Below the pieces are notes generated by a model that had not been told where the DNA came from, searched no databases, and saw only the letters and a program-made list of their open reading frames with translations. Made by a program: the position numbers and the translations under genes. A stretch of DNA of 41,917 nt. It comes from Candidatus Omnitrophota bacterium. Lineage in GTDB: Bacteria > Omnitrophota > Gorgyraeia > JABMRJ01. The DNA is taken from contig JADHWH010000011.1 in NCBI GenBank assembly GCA_016783555.1, positions 1 through 41,917 of the forward strand, given 5' to 3'. Below are positions 23,756-30,254 of this stretch, one piece after another. Position 1 is the first letter of the stretch; the number at the start of each line of letters is the position of its first letter.

Positions 23756-23932
23756 ATGAGCGAGAAATTAATAGGGGACATCAAAGATTACCTAGATCGC
23801 AGAAAGATTAGCCAGGAAGAGTTCGCTCATAAGATTGGTGTTTCGTTCTCTACCTTAAACCGTTGGCTTAATAGGAAAACGAAACCCAAATCTAAAGCAA
23901 TACTTGAGGCGATAAAGAGAGAAATTGGCTAA
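23756..23932 (+). CDS. Small XRE-family regulator of the element
   Basis: The 58-aa protein is almost entirely a Cro/C1-type helix-turn-helix: ISQEEFAHKIGVSFSTLNRWLN at residues ~19-40. It lies between two copies of the palindrome TGCTATAGCA, one over its own promoter and one in front of the excisionase-integrase genes. It probably represses itself and the recombination genes, acting as the element's switch. Confidence 0.8.
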   Translation: MSEKLIGDIKDYLDRRKISQEEFAHKIGVSFSTLNRWLNRKTKPKSKAILEAIKREIG

Positions 23933-23963
23933 GAGAAATTTTTTTACCCACATATATAGCAGT

Positions 23964-23973
23964 TGCTATAGCA
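23964..23973. promoter_or_regulatory. Second TGCTATAGCA operator, upstream of xis-int genes
   Basis: Identical 10-bp palindrome to 23724-23733, 10 nt before the GTG of the membrane microprotein that leads into the excisionase and integrase. Confidence 0.65.
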
Positions 23974-23982
23974 GGTGAGATA

Positions 23983-24132
23983 GTGAACATAGGTAAAGTA
24001 ATAGTATTTTCAATCCTGGTAAGCGCGAATATGATTGTTTGGTATGAGGTGTTTGGGGTGGAGTTTTTGTATGGGGTGGTGGTGATTATGGCATATTTGG
24101 CCCTTGGGCCCTATAAAGGAGGTATAAGGTGA
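23983..24132 (+). CDS. Membrane microprotein coupled to excisionase gene
   Basis: A 49-aa frame begins at GTG 23983 and is mostly hydrophobic (two short spans around VIVFSILVSANMIVWY and LYGVVVIMAYLALG). Its stop overlaps the GTG of the excisionase-like gene (GTGA), and the AAAGGAGG near its end serves the next gene. Function unknown; it may only be a leader that couples translation. Confidence 0.5.
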   Translation: MNIGKVIVFSILVSANMIVWYEVFGVEFLYGVVVIMAYLALGPYKGGIR

Positions 24133-24314
24133 CGAACGGTAGGGAGGATTTTGTGGATGTTAAGGTGTTGAAGGATCATTTGAAGGTGGGGAAGTCGTTT
24201 ATATATAAGCTGGTTATGGAGAGGCGGATTCCCTATTACAAGGTGGGTGGGAAGTTCTTATTCAAGGTTTCTGAGGTGGATGAGATGATAGAGAAAGAGA
24301 TGAGGTATGCCTAA
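24129..24314 (+). CDS. Excisionase-like MerR-type HTH protein
   Basis: This 61-aa protein follows the AlpA/Xis pattern VKVLKDHLKVGKSFIYKLV ... IPYYKVGGKFLFKVSEVDEMI, a winged helix that bends DNA at attachment sites. It is directly coupled to the integrase (8-nt overlap). AAAGGAGG precedes its GTG. It likely sets the direction of recombination. Confidence 0.85.
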   Translation: MTNGREDFVDVKVLKDHLKVGKSFIYKLVMERRIPYYKVGGKFLFKVSEVDEMIEKEMRYA

Positions 24315-25416
24315 GAATATCGGTATTCGGCTATATAAGAGGGATGATAGCGAATACTGGCAGTATTATATCCGGTATCAAGGGGTCACATATCGCGGGT
24401 CAACGAATGAAAAGGACCGGAAGAAGGCCGAAGATCGGGCTTTCCATATTCAATATGGCTTATCCAGGCATGCCGGCATAGAGAAAGCCGGGAATATATC
24501 TATAGACGAATGCATAGATAAATACTTTGAATACCTAAGCGATTTTAGAAGAGAGACTATAAAGACTTATAGGGCATACATCAAGAATTTGGTGGAATTC
24601 CTGCTAAAGCGATATCCTCGTATTAAGCTTATGAAAGAGATAACCCCGGATATGATAGAGTCATTTAAGGCATACAAGCTTAGAGAATGCTCAAGAACGA
24701 CTGTACATAATCAGATAAAGGGCTTTAAAGCAATGTTTAACTGGGCTATGGAGAGGAATCTGATAACAGAGAACTCACTGGCTAAAGTGCGTAATCTTAG
24801 TAAGAAGCAGATCCGGGAGACGCAGAAGCCTGTAGAGATACTAACTCTGGAAGAATTGGGAAAGTTTGTTGATTATACGAAGAAGCATTATCCGGAGCTT
24901 TATCCGCTATATATGGTATGGATGTATACAGGCGCCAGGAAGAACGAGTTATTCACATTAGAATGGAAAGACGTAGATTTTAAAAATAAGATAATAAGAA
25001 TACGCTATAAAGAGAATTTTATACCGAAGACAGATGAAAGAACTCTGCCATTGCACAATAGGCTGATCGAAATATTAAAAGCCATACCCAGAAAAGGCAA
25101 TTATGTCTTTATGGATGGGAAGAAGCCCTTTATGTATCCCGATAAGACTAAGAGTAAGGGTGTATACGAAAGCCATAAGCCCTATAGATACCTGGCAAAG
25201 ATAATGAAGGCCATAGGAAAGCCTAATTTTACGAGGATACACTGGCTCAGACACTCATACGCGACTATTATTGCGAAGGAGAAGGGCATAAAGTTTGCCC
25301 AGGAGGTCCTGGGGCATACGGATATACGGGTGACGATGCGGTATATACACCTAGATAGAGACTATCTGCAAGAGAACCTTAATAAGATAAAGGCGTTGGA
25401 TAGGATATTTAAATAA
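24307..25416 (+). CDS. Tyrosine recombinase (integrase) of the element
   Basis: The 369-aa protein has an N-terminal SAM-like core-binding domain (~55-150) and a catalytic domain with Arg in YTGARKNEL (about residue 211), HWLRHSYAT (His and Arg near 312-315), LGHTDIRVTMRYIHL with the His and the nucleophile Tyr near 345. All catalytic residues are present. It lies by the right end and fits the tRNA-Asp att repeats, so it probably integrates and excises the island. Confidence 0.95.
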   Translation: MPKNIGIRLYKRDDSEYWQYYIRYQGVTYRGSTNEKDRKKAEDRAFHIQYGLSRHAGIEKAGNISIDECIDKYFEYLSDFRRETIKTYRAYIKNLVEFLLKRYPRIKLMKEITPDMIESFKAYKLRECSRTTVHNQIKGFKAMFNWAMERNLITENSLAKVRNLSKKQIRETQKPVEILTLEELGKFVDYTKKHYPELYPLYMVWMYTGARKNELFTLEWKDVDFKNKIIRIRYKENFIPKTDERTLPLHNRLIEILKAIPRKGNYVFMDGKKPFMYPDKTKSKGVYESHKPYRYLAKIMKAIGKPNFTRIHWLRHSYATIIAKEKGIKFAQEVLGHTDIRVTMRYIHLDRDYLQENLNKIKALDRIFK

Positions 25417-25833
25417 CTACTTAAACTGCTCCTTTACTTTGGGGCGGGTGAGGTAGAATATAATCGCAATATAAACCAAAAACTCAACTACTTTTAAAAG
25501 TGCCCAAGGAGAAAAATGATTACCTCTAAGCAGCATATCGAAAAAAGCATAAGACACTATACTTAGATGAAAGCATGATATTGCTAGCACAGCAATTGCC
25601 AGCTTTCTACTCCACTGCTTAAGAGTCATAATATTAATGCCGGATACCACAAGCAAAATATTGAGGAGTGAGCCTATAATGGCCCCCATTAATCCAACAG
25701 TAAATCTTTCATCCTTAACACCAGATAAGGCGGGTAGCAAAAAATTCCTCAAAATAATAAAAAAATTGAAACTACTAAAAGCGATTACTGTTATACCTGC
25801 AACCAATACTCCGGCCGACCTTTTCTTATCCAT
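25417..25833 (-). CDS. Four-span membrane protein of unknown function
   Basis: The 138-aa protein has four hydrophobic helices, a short charged tail and no conserved catalytic motif that I can see. It is convergent with the integrase, with stop codons adjacent at 25416/25417. AT-rich like the island. Confidence 0.65.
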   Translation of the reverse strand: MDKKRSAGVLVAGITVIAFSSFNFFIILRNFLLPALSGVKDERFTVGLMGAIIGSLLNILLVVSGINIMTLKQWSRKLAIAVLAISCFHLSIVSYAFFDMLLRGNHFSPWALLKVVEFLVYIAIIFYLTRPKVKEQFK

Positions 25834-25905
25834 TAAGCCTCCTTATTCAACTAAAGTATACCTGCGGGGAAAAAGATTTGCAAGGATGGGAGGAACGGAT
25901 AACCA

Positions 25906-25979
25906 GGCACACCCCCGGGGAGTTGGCACCCGACGTGCTAGCAATATCGGCGCCGCCACCCCGGGGGAGTGCCGACGTC
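25906..25979. repeat. GC-rich inverted repeat near the right end of the element
   Basis: GGCACACCCCCGGGG and CCCCGGGGGAGTGCC (one mismatch) enclose a GC-rich segment with a further imperfect repeat (GGCACCCGACGT against GCCGACGTCC in part). It is conspicuous in an AT-rich element and lies ~100 nt from attR. Confidence 0.55.
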
Positions 25980-25989
25980 CTATTCCATA

Positions 25990-26012
25990 TTTTACACGGT
26001 TCTTTACACGGT
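25990..26012. repeat. Right pair of TTTACACGGT motifs
   Basis: TTTTACACGGT (25990-26000) and CTTTACACGGT (26002-26012), preceded by CCATA as at the left end and followed by GGGGGTTT. The whole segment resembles 15645-15697. Confidence 0.65.
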
Positions 26013-26071
26013 GGGGGTTTGTGATGTATAATATGTTGCAGTTAGGCGGGTTACGAAAATTAGAAATTTAC

Positions 26072-26088
26072 TCCCATCGTCCCCGCCA
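26072..26088 (+). repeat. attR of the integrative element
   Basis: Exact 17-bp copy of the 3' end of tRNA-Asp (15563-15579). No other tRNA sequence accompanies it. Confidence 0.9.
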
Positions 26089-26096
26089 CTCTTTCT

Positions 26097-26123
26097 GTAG
26101 GGCACACTTTAGTGTGCCCTTAC
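26097..26123. repeat. Family 2-like palindrome next to attR
   Basis: GTAGGGCACACTTTAGTGTGCCC plus TTAC resembles the ATPase-operon palindromes (GTAGGGCAC arms) with another centre. It lies upstream of the methyltransferase gene. Confidence 0.7.
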
Positions 26124-26131
26124 AATCTAAT

Positions 26132-26968
26132 ATGCGCATGGATGATTCATCGAAGAAGACGATTTATCAGAGGATGCTGGAAGAGAGGTTCTATCTCTAC
26201 CGGCCCTGGATACCTATCTGTAAATCAATCGAGGCAAAGGTAATAAAGAGCCTCGAACTTATCCCGCCTGTGCTTGATATAGGCTGCGGAAACGGCCTCT
26301 TCGCGAGCTTCTCTTTTAATCAAAAGATTGATACGGGGCTGGACTATGATAAGAACGCGGTAGAAGAGGCAAAGAAGAGAGGCGTATATAACGAAGTCCG
26401 GCTGGGGGACGCGCAGGCCCTCCCTTTAAAAAAAGATACATTTAATACCGTTGTAAGCGTCTGCGCCATAGAACATATACCCGGCTTAAACGATGTTTTA
26501 TCTAATGCGCATAAGGTATTAAAGGACGGAGGCAGATTTATATTCACCGTCCCGAGCGAGGAATTCGGGGAGTCCTTATTCGGCGCCAGATTGTATCGAT
26601 TTCTGGGGGCAAGGCGTTTAGCCAAAAGATTTGCCGAGACCAAAAACAGAAAGAGCGGCCATATCCACATATATTCACCGGCAGGATGGGAAGAGACCTT
26701 GCGCGGCCAGGGCTTCCGCGTAGAATCGATAGATTACATATTCCCGAAAGAGGCGGTCTTTTTGTGGAGCTTCTTTCATTCGCTCCCCTTTAGGATAATA
26801 TTCCTGCCGTTTCGCCTCTTCAGGGATTTAAATATTAAAGCGGTCGATAATATATTAAGATTTGCGTTAAAGGCCCTCTTGTCCGGCTGGGTAGAGAAGA
26901 GATCCGGGCGGTATGCATCAGGCGGCGGATATCTATTGATAATAGCAAAAAAATATAGAACTGATTGA
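26132..26968 (+). CDS. Class I SAM-dependent methyltransferase
   Basis: The 278-aa protein has motif I VLDIGCGNGLFAS (near residue 49), an acidic loop GLDYDK, motif DAQALPLKKDTFNTVVSVCAIEHI and KVLKDGGRFIFTVP, all typical of the Methyltransf_11 fold. A C-terminal amphipathic/hydrophobic stretch (VFLWSFFHSLPFRIIFLPF) suggests membrane contact. The substrate is unknown; the next gene is a glycosyltransferase, so surface-lipid or glycan modification is possible. I start at ATG 26132, after attR. The frame also stays open upstream through the element end, but that part is not coding-like. Confidence 0.82.
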   Translation: MRMDDSSKKTIYQRMLEERFYLYRPWIPICKSIEAKVIKSLELIPPVLDIGCGNGLFASFSFNQKIDTGLDYDKNAVEEAKKRGVYNEVRLGDAQALPLKKDTFNTVVSVCAIEHIPGLNDVLSNAHKVLKDGGRFIFTVPSEEFGESLFGARLYRFLGARRLAKRFAETKNRKSGHIHIYSPAGWEETLRGQGFRVESIDYIFPKEAVFLWSFFHSLPFRIIFLPFRLFRDLNIKAVDNILRFALKALLSGWVEKRSGRYASGGGYLLIIAKKYRTD

Positions 26969-26993
26969 AATCCAAGCCGATAATTGGTATTAT
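26965..26993 (+). promoter_or_regulatory. Promoter upstream of the glycosyltransferase gene
   Basis: TTGAAA (26965-26970) and TATTAT (26988-26993), 17-nt spacing, overlapping the methyltransferase stop and 23 nt before ATG 27017. Confidence 0.6.
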
Positions 26994-27016
26994 AATAGGA
27001 CACGAAAAGGTGCTTC

Positions 27017-27778
27017 ATGGGAATAAGCGTTGCTATAATTACCAAGAACGAAGAGAAGAACATATCCGATTGCCTCAAGACGGCGGATTGGGCAGACGAA
27101 ATCGTCCTGCTTGACGATAACAGCACAGACAGGACCATAGAGATAGCAAAACGCTTTACCAATAAGATACATAAGAGAAAGATGGATATAGAGGGAGTCC
27201 ACAGGAATTATATATATTCTCTCTGTTCTAATGAATGGGTCCTGAGCCTGGACGCGGATGAAAGGATTACCCCTGAATTAAGGGATGAGATAAGGCGGGT
27301 GCTTAAGGAAGAAGGAGAGAACCCCCGCCATAGCGCGTATTCCATTCCCATAAGGTCATATATAGGAGACCAGTGGGCCAGATGCGCCGGGTGGTACCCC
27401 GCTCCGAAGATACGCCTCTTCAGGAAGGACAAATTCAGATATGACAAATCAGAAGTCCACCCCAGGATATTTCTGGATGGCACATCGGGTTTCTTGAAGG
27501 GCGATATAATACACTATGCTTATAAGGACTTGACGGAACTCTTCCGCAACACAAACGAGCAGACGGCACTCCAGGCCATAGAGTGGCACAGGCAAGGCAG
27601 GCGTTTCAGCTTCTTTACGCTCTTTCGCACCCCGATCGACAGGTTTATAAGAAAGTATTTTTTTAAAGGCGGGATAAAAGGCGGATTTTTGGGATTTATG
27701 CTCTCCATATCCGATTCCTTTTATCAATTCCTAAGCTACGCGAAGCTGTGGGAGCTCTATAACAAGAAAGAGAAATAG
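27017..27778 (+). CDS. Family 2 glycosyltransferase
   Basis: The 253-aa protein starts ISVAIITKNEEKNISDCL, with the GT2 motifs LLDDNSTD and LSLDADERI (DxD-type). It is of the WaaE-like type that often adds sugars to lipopolysaccharide cores. A basic C-terminal segment with hydrophobic residues may attach it to the membrane. The AAAAGG SD is 9 nt before the ATG. It is followed after 11 nt by trxB. Confidence 0.88.
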   Translation: MGISVAIITKNEEKNISDCLKTADWADEIVLLDDNSTDRTIEIAKRFTNKIHKRKMDIEGVHRNYIYSLCSNEWVLSLDADERITPELRDEIRRVLKEEGENPRHSAYSIPIRSYIGDQWARCAGWYPAPKIRLFRKDKFRYDKSEVHPRIFLDGTSGFLKGDIIHYAYKDLTELFRNTNEQTALQAIEWHRQGRRFSFFTLFRTPIDRFIRKYFFKGGIKGGFLGFMLSISDSFYQFLSYAKLWELYNKKEK

Positions 27779-27789
27779 CAAAAAGCATT

Positions 27790-28743
27790 ATGCCGGAAAA
27801 TATCTATGATCTTATAATAATAGGCGGAGGCCCGGCAGGCCTTACCGCGGGTCTTTACGCGACAAGGGGAGGGTTAAACTGCCTTTTACTGGAAAAGAGC
27901 ATACCCGGGGGGCAGATCCTGCTTACTGACGTAATTGAGAACTTCCCGGGGTTCTCCAAGCCTGTAAGGGGGCTTGTCCTGGTAAACGAGATATTAGAAC
28001 AGGCCAAGAGGTTTGGCTTAAATATAGAGAGCGACGAGGCAGTTAAAATATCGCATCTGCATAAGGACGGCCACCGTTTTATAATAGAGACCGCGTCCAA
28101 AAAGAGACTCAAGACACTGGCCATAATAGTAGCTACAGGGGCTACATGGAAAAGATTGGGCGTCCAGGGCGAGGAGGCCCTTATAAGTAAAGGCGTATCC
28201 TACTGCGCTACTTGCGACGGCCCGCTTTTTAAAGGAAGGGATATGGTCGTGGTAGGCGGGGGCGACAAGGCGCTTGAAGAGGCGCTCTTTCTTGCCAATA
28301 TCGCGAACAGCGTAAAGTTAATCCATAGGCGCGACCGCTTTCGCGCCATTCAGGAGCTTCAGGACAGGGTGCTGGACAACGAGAAGATAGAGCCGATCTA
28401 TGACTCCGTTGTCACAGAGGTCTGCGGAAGAAACTCGGTAGAGTCAGTCAAAATCTTAAATAAGAAGACCAAGAAGGCCGATATAATCCCCTGCGCTGCG
28501 GTATTTATATTTATAGGGATAGAGCCCAATAGCCGCCTCTTGAAAGAGATGGTCGATCTGGACGAAAAAAGTTTTGTTATTACGGAGAAGAATATGAAGA
28601 CCTCGCAGGACGGCATATACGCCTGCGGCGATGTTATAAAGAAAGATCTCTACCAGGTTGTGACGGCAGTCGGCGAGGCGGCGACAGCGGCGTTTAACGC
28701 GCAGAAATATATAGAGGAATTGAAAGGCAAGGCTTATTCGTAG
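27790..28743 (+). CDS. trxB: Thioredoxin-disulfide reductase
   Basis: This FAD/NADPH enzyme reduces thioredoxin. GGGPAG (FAD) is near the N-terminus, the redox pair CATC lies in SYCATCDGP near residue 139, GGGDKALEEA (NADPH loop) near 157, and YACGDV near the C-terminus. The length of 317 aa is standard. The loop has GGGDKA where most have GGGDSA. A thioredoxin is encoded at 36905, next to the Rnf operon. Confidence 0.95.
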   Translation: MPENIYDLIIIGGGPAGLTAGLYATRGGLNCLLLEKSIPGGQILLTDVIENFPGFSKPVRGLVLVNEILEQAKRFGLNIESDEAVKISHLHKDGHRFIIETASKKRLKTLAIIVATGATWKRLGVQGEEALISKGVSYCATCDGPLFKGRDMVVVGGGDKALEEALFLANIANSVKLIHRRDRFRAIQELQDRVLDNEKIEPIYDSVVTEVCGRNSVESVKILNKKTKKADIIPCAAVFIFIGIEPNSRLLKEMVDLDEKSFVITEKNMKTSQDGIYACGDVIKKDLYQVVTAVGEAATAAFNAQKYIEELKGKAYS

Positions 28744-28755
28744 AAGGACGCGATC

Positions 28756-28767
28756 AGCGTTTAGCGG
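28756..28767. repeat. AGCGTTTAGCGG, match to pyrK repeats
   Basis: Reverse complement (CCGCTAAACGCT) equals the unit found inside pyrK at 4489-4522. It directly precedes the tRNA-Phe promoter. Confidence 0.6.
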
Positions 28768-28796
28768 TTGACACTGCTCTTTTCTTATGTTATTTT
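28768..28796 (+). promoter_or_regulatory. Promoter of the tRNA-Phe gene
   Basis: TTGACA (28768-28773), 17-nt spacer, TATTTT (28791-28796), 10 nt before the tRNA. Confidence 0.7.
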
Positions 28797-28806
28797 ATTC
28801 AACAGT

Positions 28807-29332
28807 GCCGAGGTAGCTCAGTGGTAGAGCGCGGCCCTGAAAAGGCCGGCGTGGTCAGCAGGCGCCGGAGATACTAATACACCGTAAGCTAGGTTAGGGT
28901 CTTTATCGTGAGATAATGGCTCAAGCTAACCGACGCGGGTTTTTAGCCCGAAGCGCAAGCGAACCTGGGGTGGTTCTTAGACTTTGCGGGTGACGTTCCT
29001 GACCAACGGAAGCCCGAGATAGTCAATCTAAGAATGATTAAGGTCGGGATGAAGATATGGGGTGTATTAGGTAACTCCGGGAGATCTTGCATCATCTCGT
29101 TTTAAGAGTAGGTTGGATATAAGCGCATATGCGAAATTTCAACCGATGTGGTACAAGAAGTCAGAAAGACCATAGTAGCTGTGAAGCTGTAGAAATACAG
29201 CGGAGCGAAGGGTCGAACCAAAACGTATTTGGGGTAGCCGTATGCGGGAAAACCGCGTGTCCGGTTGCAACGGGAGATAATAAGCAGCGATGCTATTACC
29301 TGTCCCACTTCCGATTCTGACCCTCGGCACCA
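28807..29332 (+). tRNA. tRNA-Phe (GAA) interrupted in the T-arm
   Basis: Exon 1 (28807-28858) has the acceptor GCCGAGG, D-arm, anticodon arm CGGCC-CTGAAAA-GGCCG (GAA), variable loop and T-stem GTCAG. Exon 2 (about 29309-29332) gives the T-loop, CTGAC, CCTCGGC, A and CCA. The two halves pair fully in T-stem and acceptor, so they belong together. The exact junction is not certain. Joining at 28858/29309 gives an 8-nt T-loop starting TTC, and joining one base later gives 7 nt but loses the conserved second T. Either the tRNA is unusual or the gene is inactive. Confidence 0.8.
28859..29308 (+). mobile_element. ORF-less group II-like intron in tRNA-Phe
   Basis: The ~450-nt insert has a domain V-like hairpin at 29235-29267: AGCCG (29236-29240) with the AGC triad pairs with CGGTT (29262-29266), capped by a GGGAAAACC stem-loop. 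A domain VI-like hairpin follows (29271-29306), and the insert ends in AC, as group II introns do. Domain I-like text (GTAAGCTAGGTTAGG and later AGGTAACTCCGGGAG) also recalls bacterial group II introns. No reverse transcriptase frame fits in it. The 5' end does not match the usual GUGYG at the boundary required by the tRNA pairing. Boundaries are good to a few nt only. Confidence 0.6.
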
Positions 29333-29336
29333 TCTT

Positions 29337-29383
29337 CCTTTCCTGTATCGGATTTTCACTGATACAGGAAAGGGGATTTTTTT
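29337..29383 (+). terminator. Rho-independent terminator after tRNA-Phe
   Basis: CCTTTCCTGTATC pairs with GATACAGGAAAGG around an 11-nt loop, followed by seven T (29377-29383). Confidence 0.88.
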
Positions 29384-29436
29384 GCTATATAATTGAACCG
29401 ATGATTAGCATTAAATTTTGTTAAAAGGGAGTTCGA

Positions 29437-30105
29437 ATGCGCAAGGATAAGGAAATCGCGATAAAACTGCGAAAGCAGGGCAAAAGCTATAATGAAATAA
29501 GTAAAGTTCTGGGTATTCCAAAGAGCACGCTTTCCGGCTGGTTTAAAGATTTAAGATTTTCGAACTCCATAAAAATAAAACTGATAAGCGAGACAAAAGA
29601 AAAATGGGCCCGCAACATAACAAACTACAATAAAAAACGCGCACAGGCAATTTTAGAAAAGGCAAAGAAGATACAAGATATAGAATCAAAAAAGATAAAG
29701 AATATTACCGATAAAGAACTTTGGCTTCTGGGAACAGCGCTTTATTGGGCAGAAGGCACAAAGAGAGAAAGATGGAAAGTTAGATTTACAAATTCTGATC
29801 CCGATATGATTAGATTTATGATGTGTTATTTTAGGAATATATGCAATATAGAAGAGGAAAAGTTTCGGTTAACGCTTCAAATACACCCAAATATATCTGA
29901 AGAAGAAGCAAAGCGATATTGGCGCAATGTTACAAAACTGCCATCCTCACAATTTTACAAAACTTTGGTTGCTATTAGCAAAGCGAGCAAGAAGAAAAGG
30001 GAACCAAGACGTTTGCCGTATGGTACATTGAATATATCCATTTCAGATGTTAATGCTGTCAATAGAATAAAGGGCTGGTTAAAAGGATTGACACAAGTTG
30101 TTTAA
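29437..30105 (+). CDS. HTH and LAGLIDADG-like endonuclease, free-standing
   Basis: This 222-aa basic protein has an N-terminal helix-turn-helix (SYNEISKVLGIPKSTLSGWF, residues 17-36), a long charged helix, and a single LAGLIDADG-like helix LLGTALYWAEG at 97-107, so it would act as a dimer. Such proteins occur as free-standing homing endonucleases. It lies between tRNA-Phe and tRNA-Thr and starts with ATG after GGGAG. Its target is unknown; the neighbouring tRNA loci are candidates. Confidence 0.72.
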   Translation: MRKDKEIAIKLRKQGKSYNEISKVLGIPKSTLSGWFKDLRFSNSIKIKLISETKEKWARNITNYNKKRAQAILEKAKKIQDIESKKIKNITDKELWLLGTALYWAEGTKRERWKVRFTNSDPDMIRFMMCYFRNICNIEEEKFRLTLQIHPNISEEEAKRYWRNVTKLPSSQFYKTLVAISKASKKKREPRRLPYGTLNISISDVNAVNRIKGWLKGLTQVV

Positions 30106-30155
30106 TCTATTAGAATTATTGTGACCTATTTAAGGCTATTTGATTAAGAATATAA

Positions 30156-30230
30156 GCCGGCGTAGCTCAATGGTGGAGCAAGCGCTTCGTAAGCGCTAGG
30201 TTGTCCGTTCGAGTCGGACCGCCGGCTCCA
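30156..30230 (+). tRNA. tRNA-Thr (CGU)
   Basis: Acceptor GCCGGCG/CGCCGGC, anticodon loop TTCGTAA (anticodon CGT), T-loop TTCGAGT, encoded CCA. Complete and uninterrupted. Confidence 0.96.
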
Positions 30231-30254
30231 AATTTGCCGAAGGCAAAAAGCAGA

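Larger units (their letters stand above)
15563..26088. mobile_element. Approximately 10.5-kb integrative element in tRNA-Asp
   Basis: The element is bounded by 17-bp direct repeats. It has a tyrosine integrase (24307-25416) and excisionase-like gene next to the right end, paired TTTACACGGT motifs near both ends, an XRE regulator with its own operators, and AT-rich cargo unlike the flanking operons. No conjugation, capsid or packaging genes are visible, so it is best described as a mobilisable or satellite-type genomic island. Cargo includes an ECF sigma-kinase pair, secreted microproteins and several unknown proteins. Confidence 0.88.

Noticed and set aside
25637-26131. Upstream extension of the methyltransferase frame through the right end of the island
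   Set aside because: The frame runs antisense to the four-span membrane protein and across attR and a palindrome; the methyltransferase family N-terminus begins after ATG 26132.
28851-28858. GTGGT at 28851 as the group II intron 5' end
   Set aside because: It resembles GUGYG, but cutting there removes the 5' half of the T-stem (GTCAG), which pairs exactly with CTGAC of exon 2.
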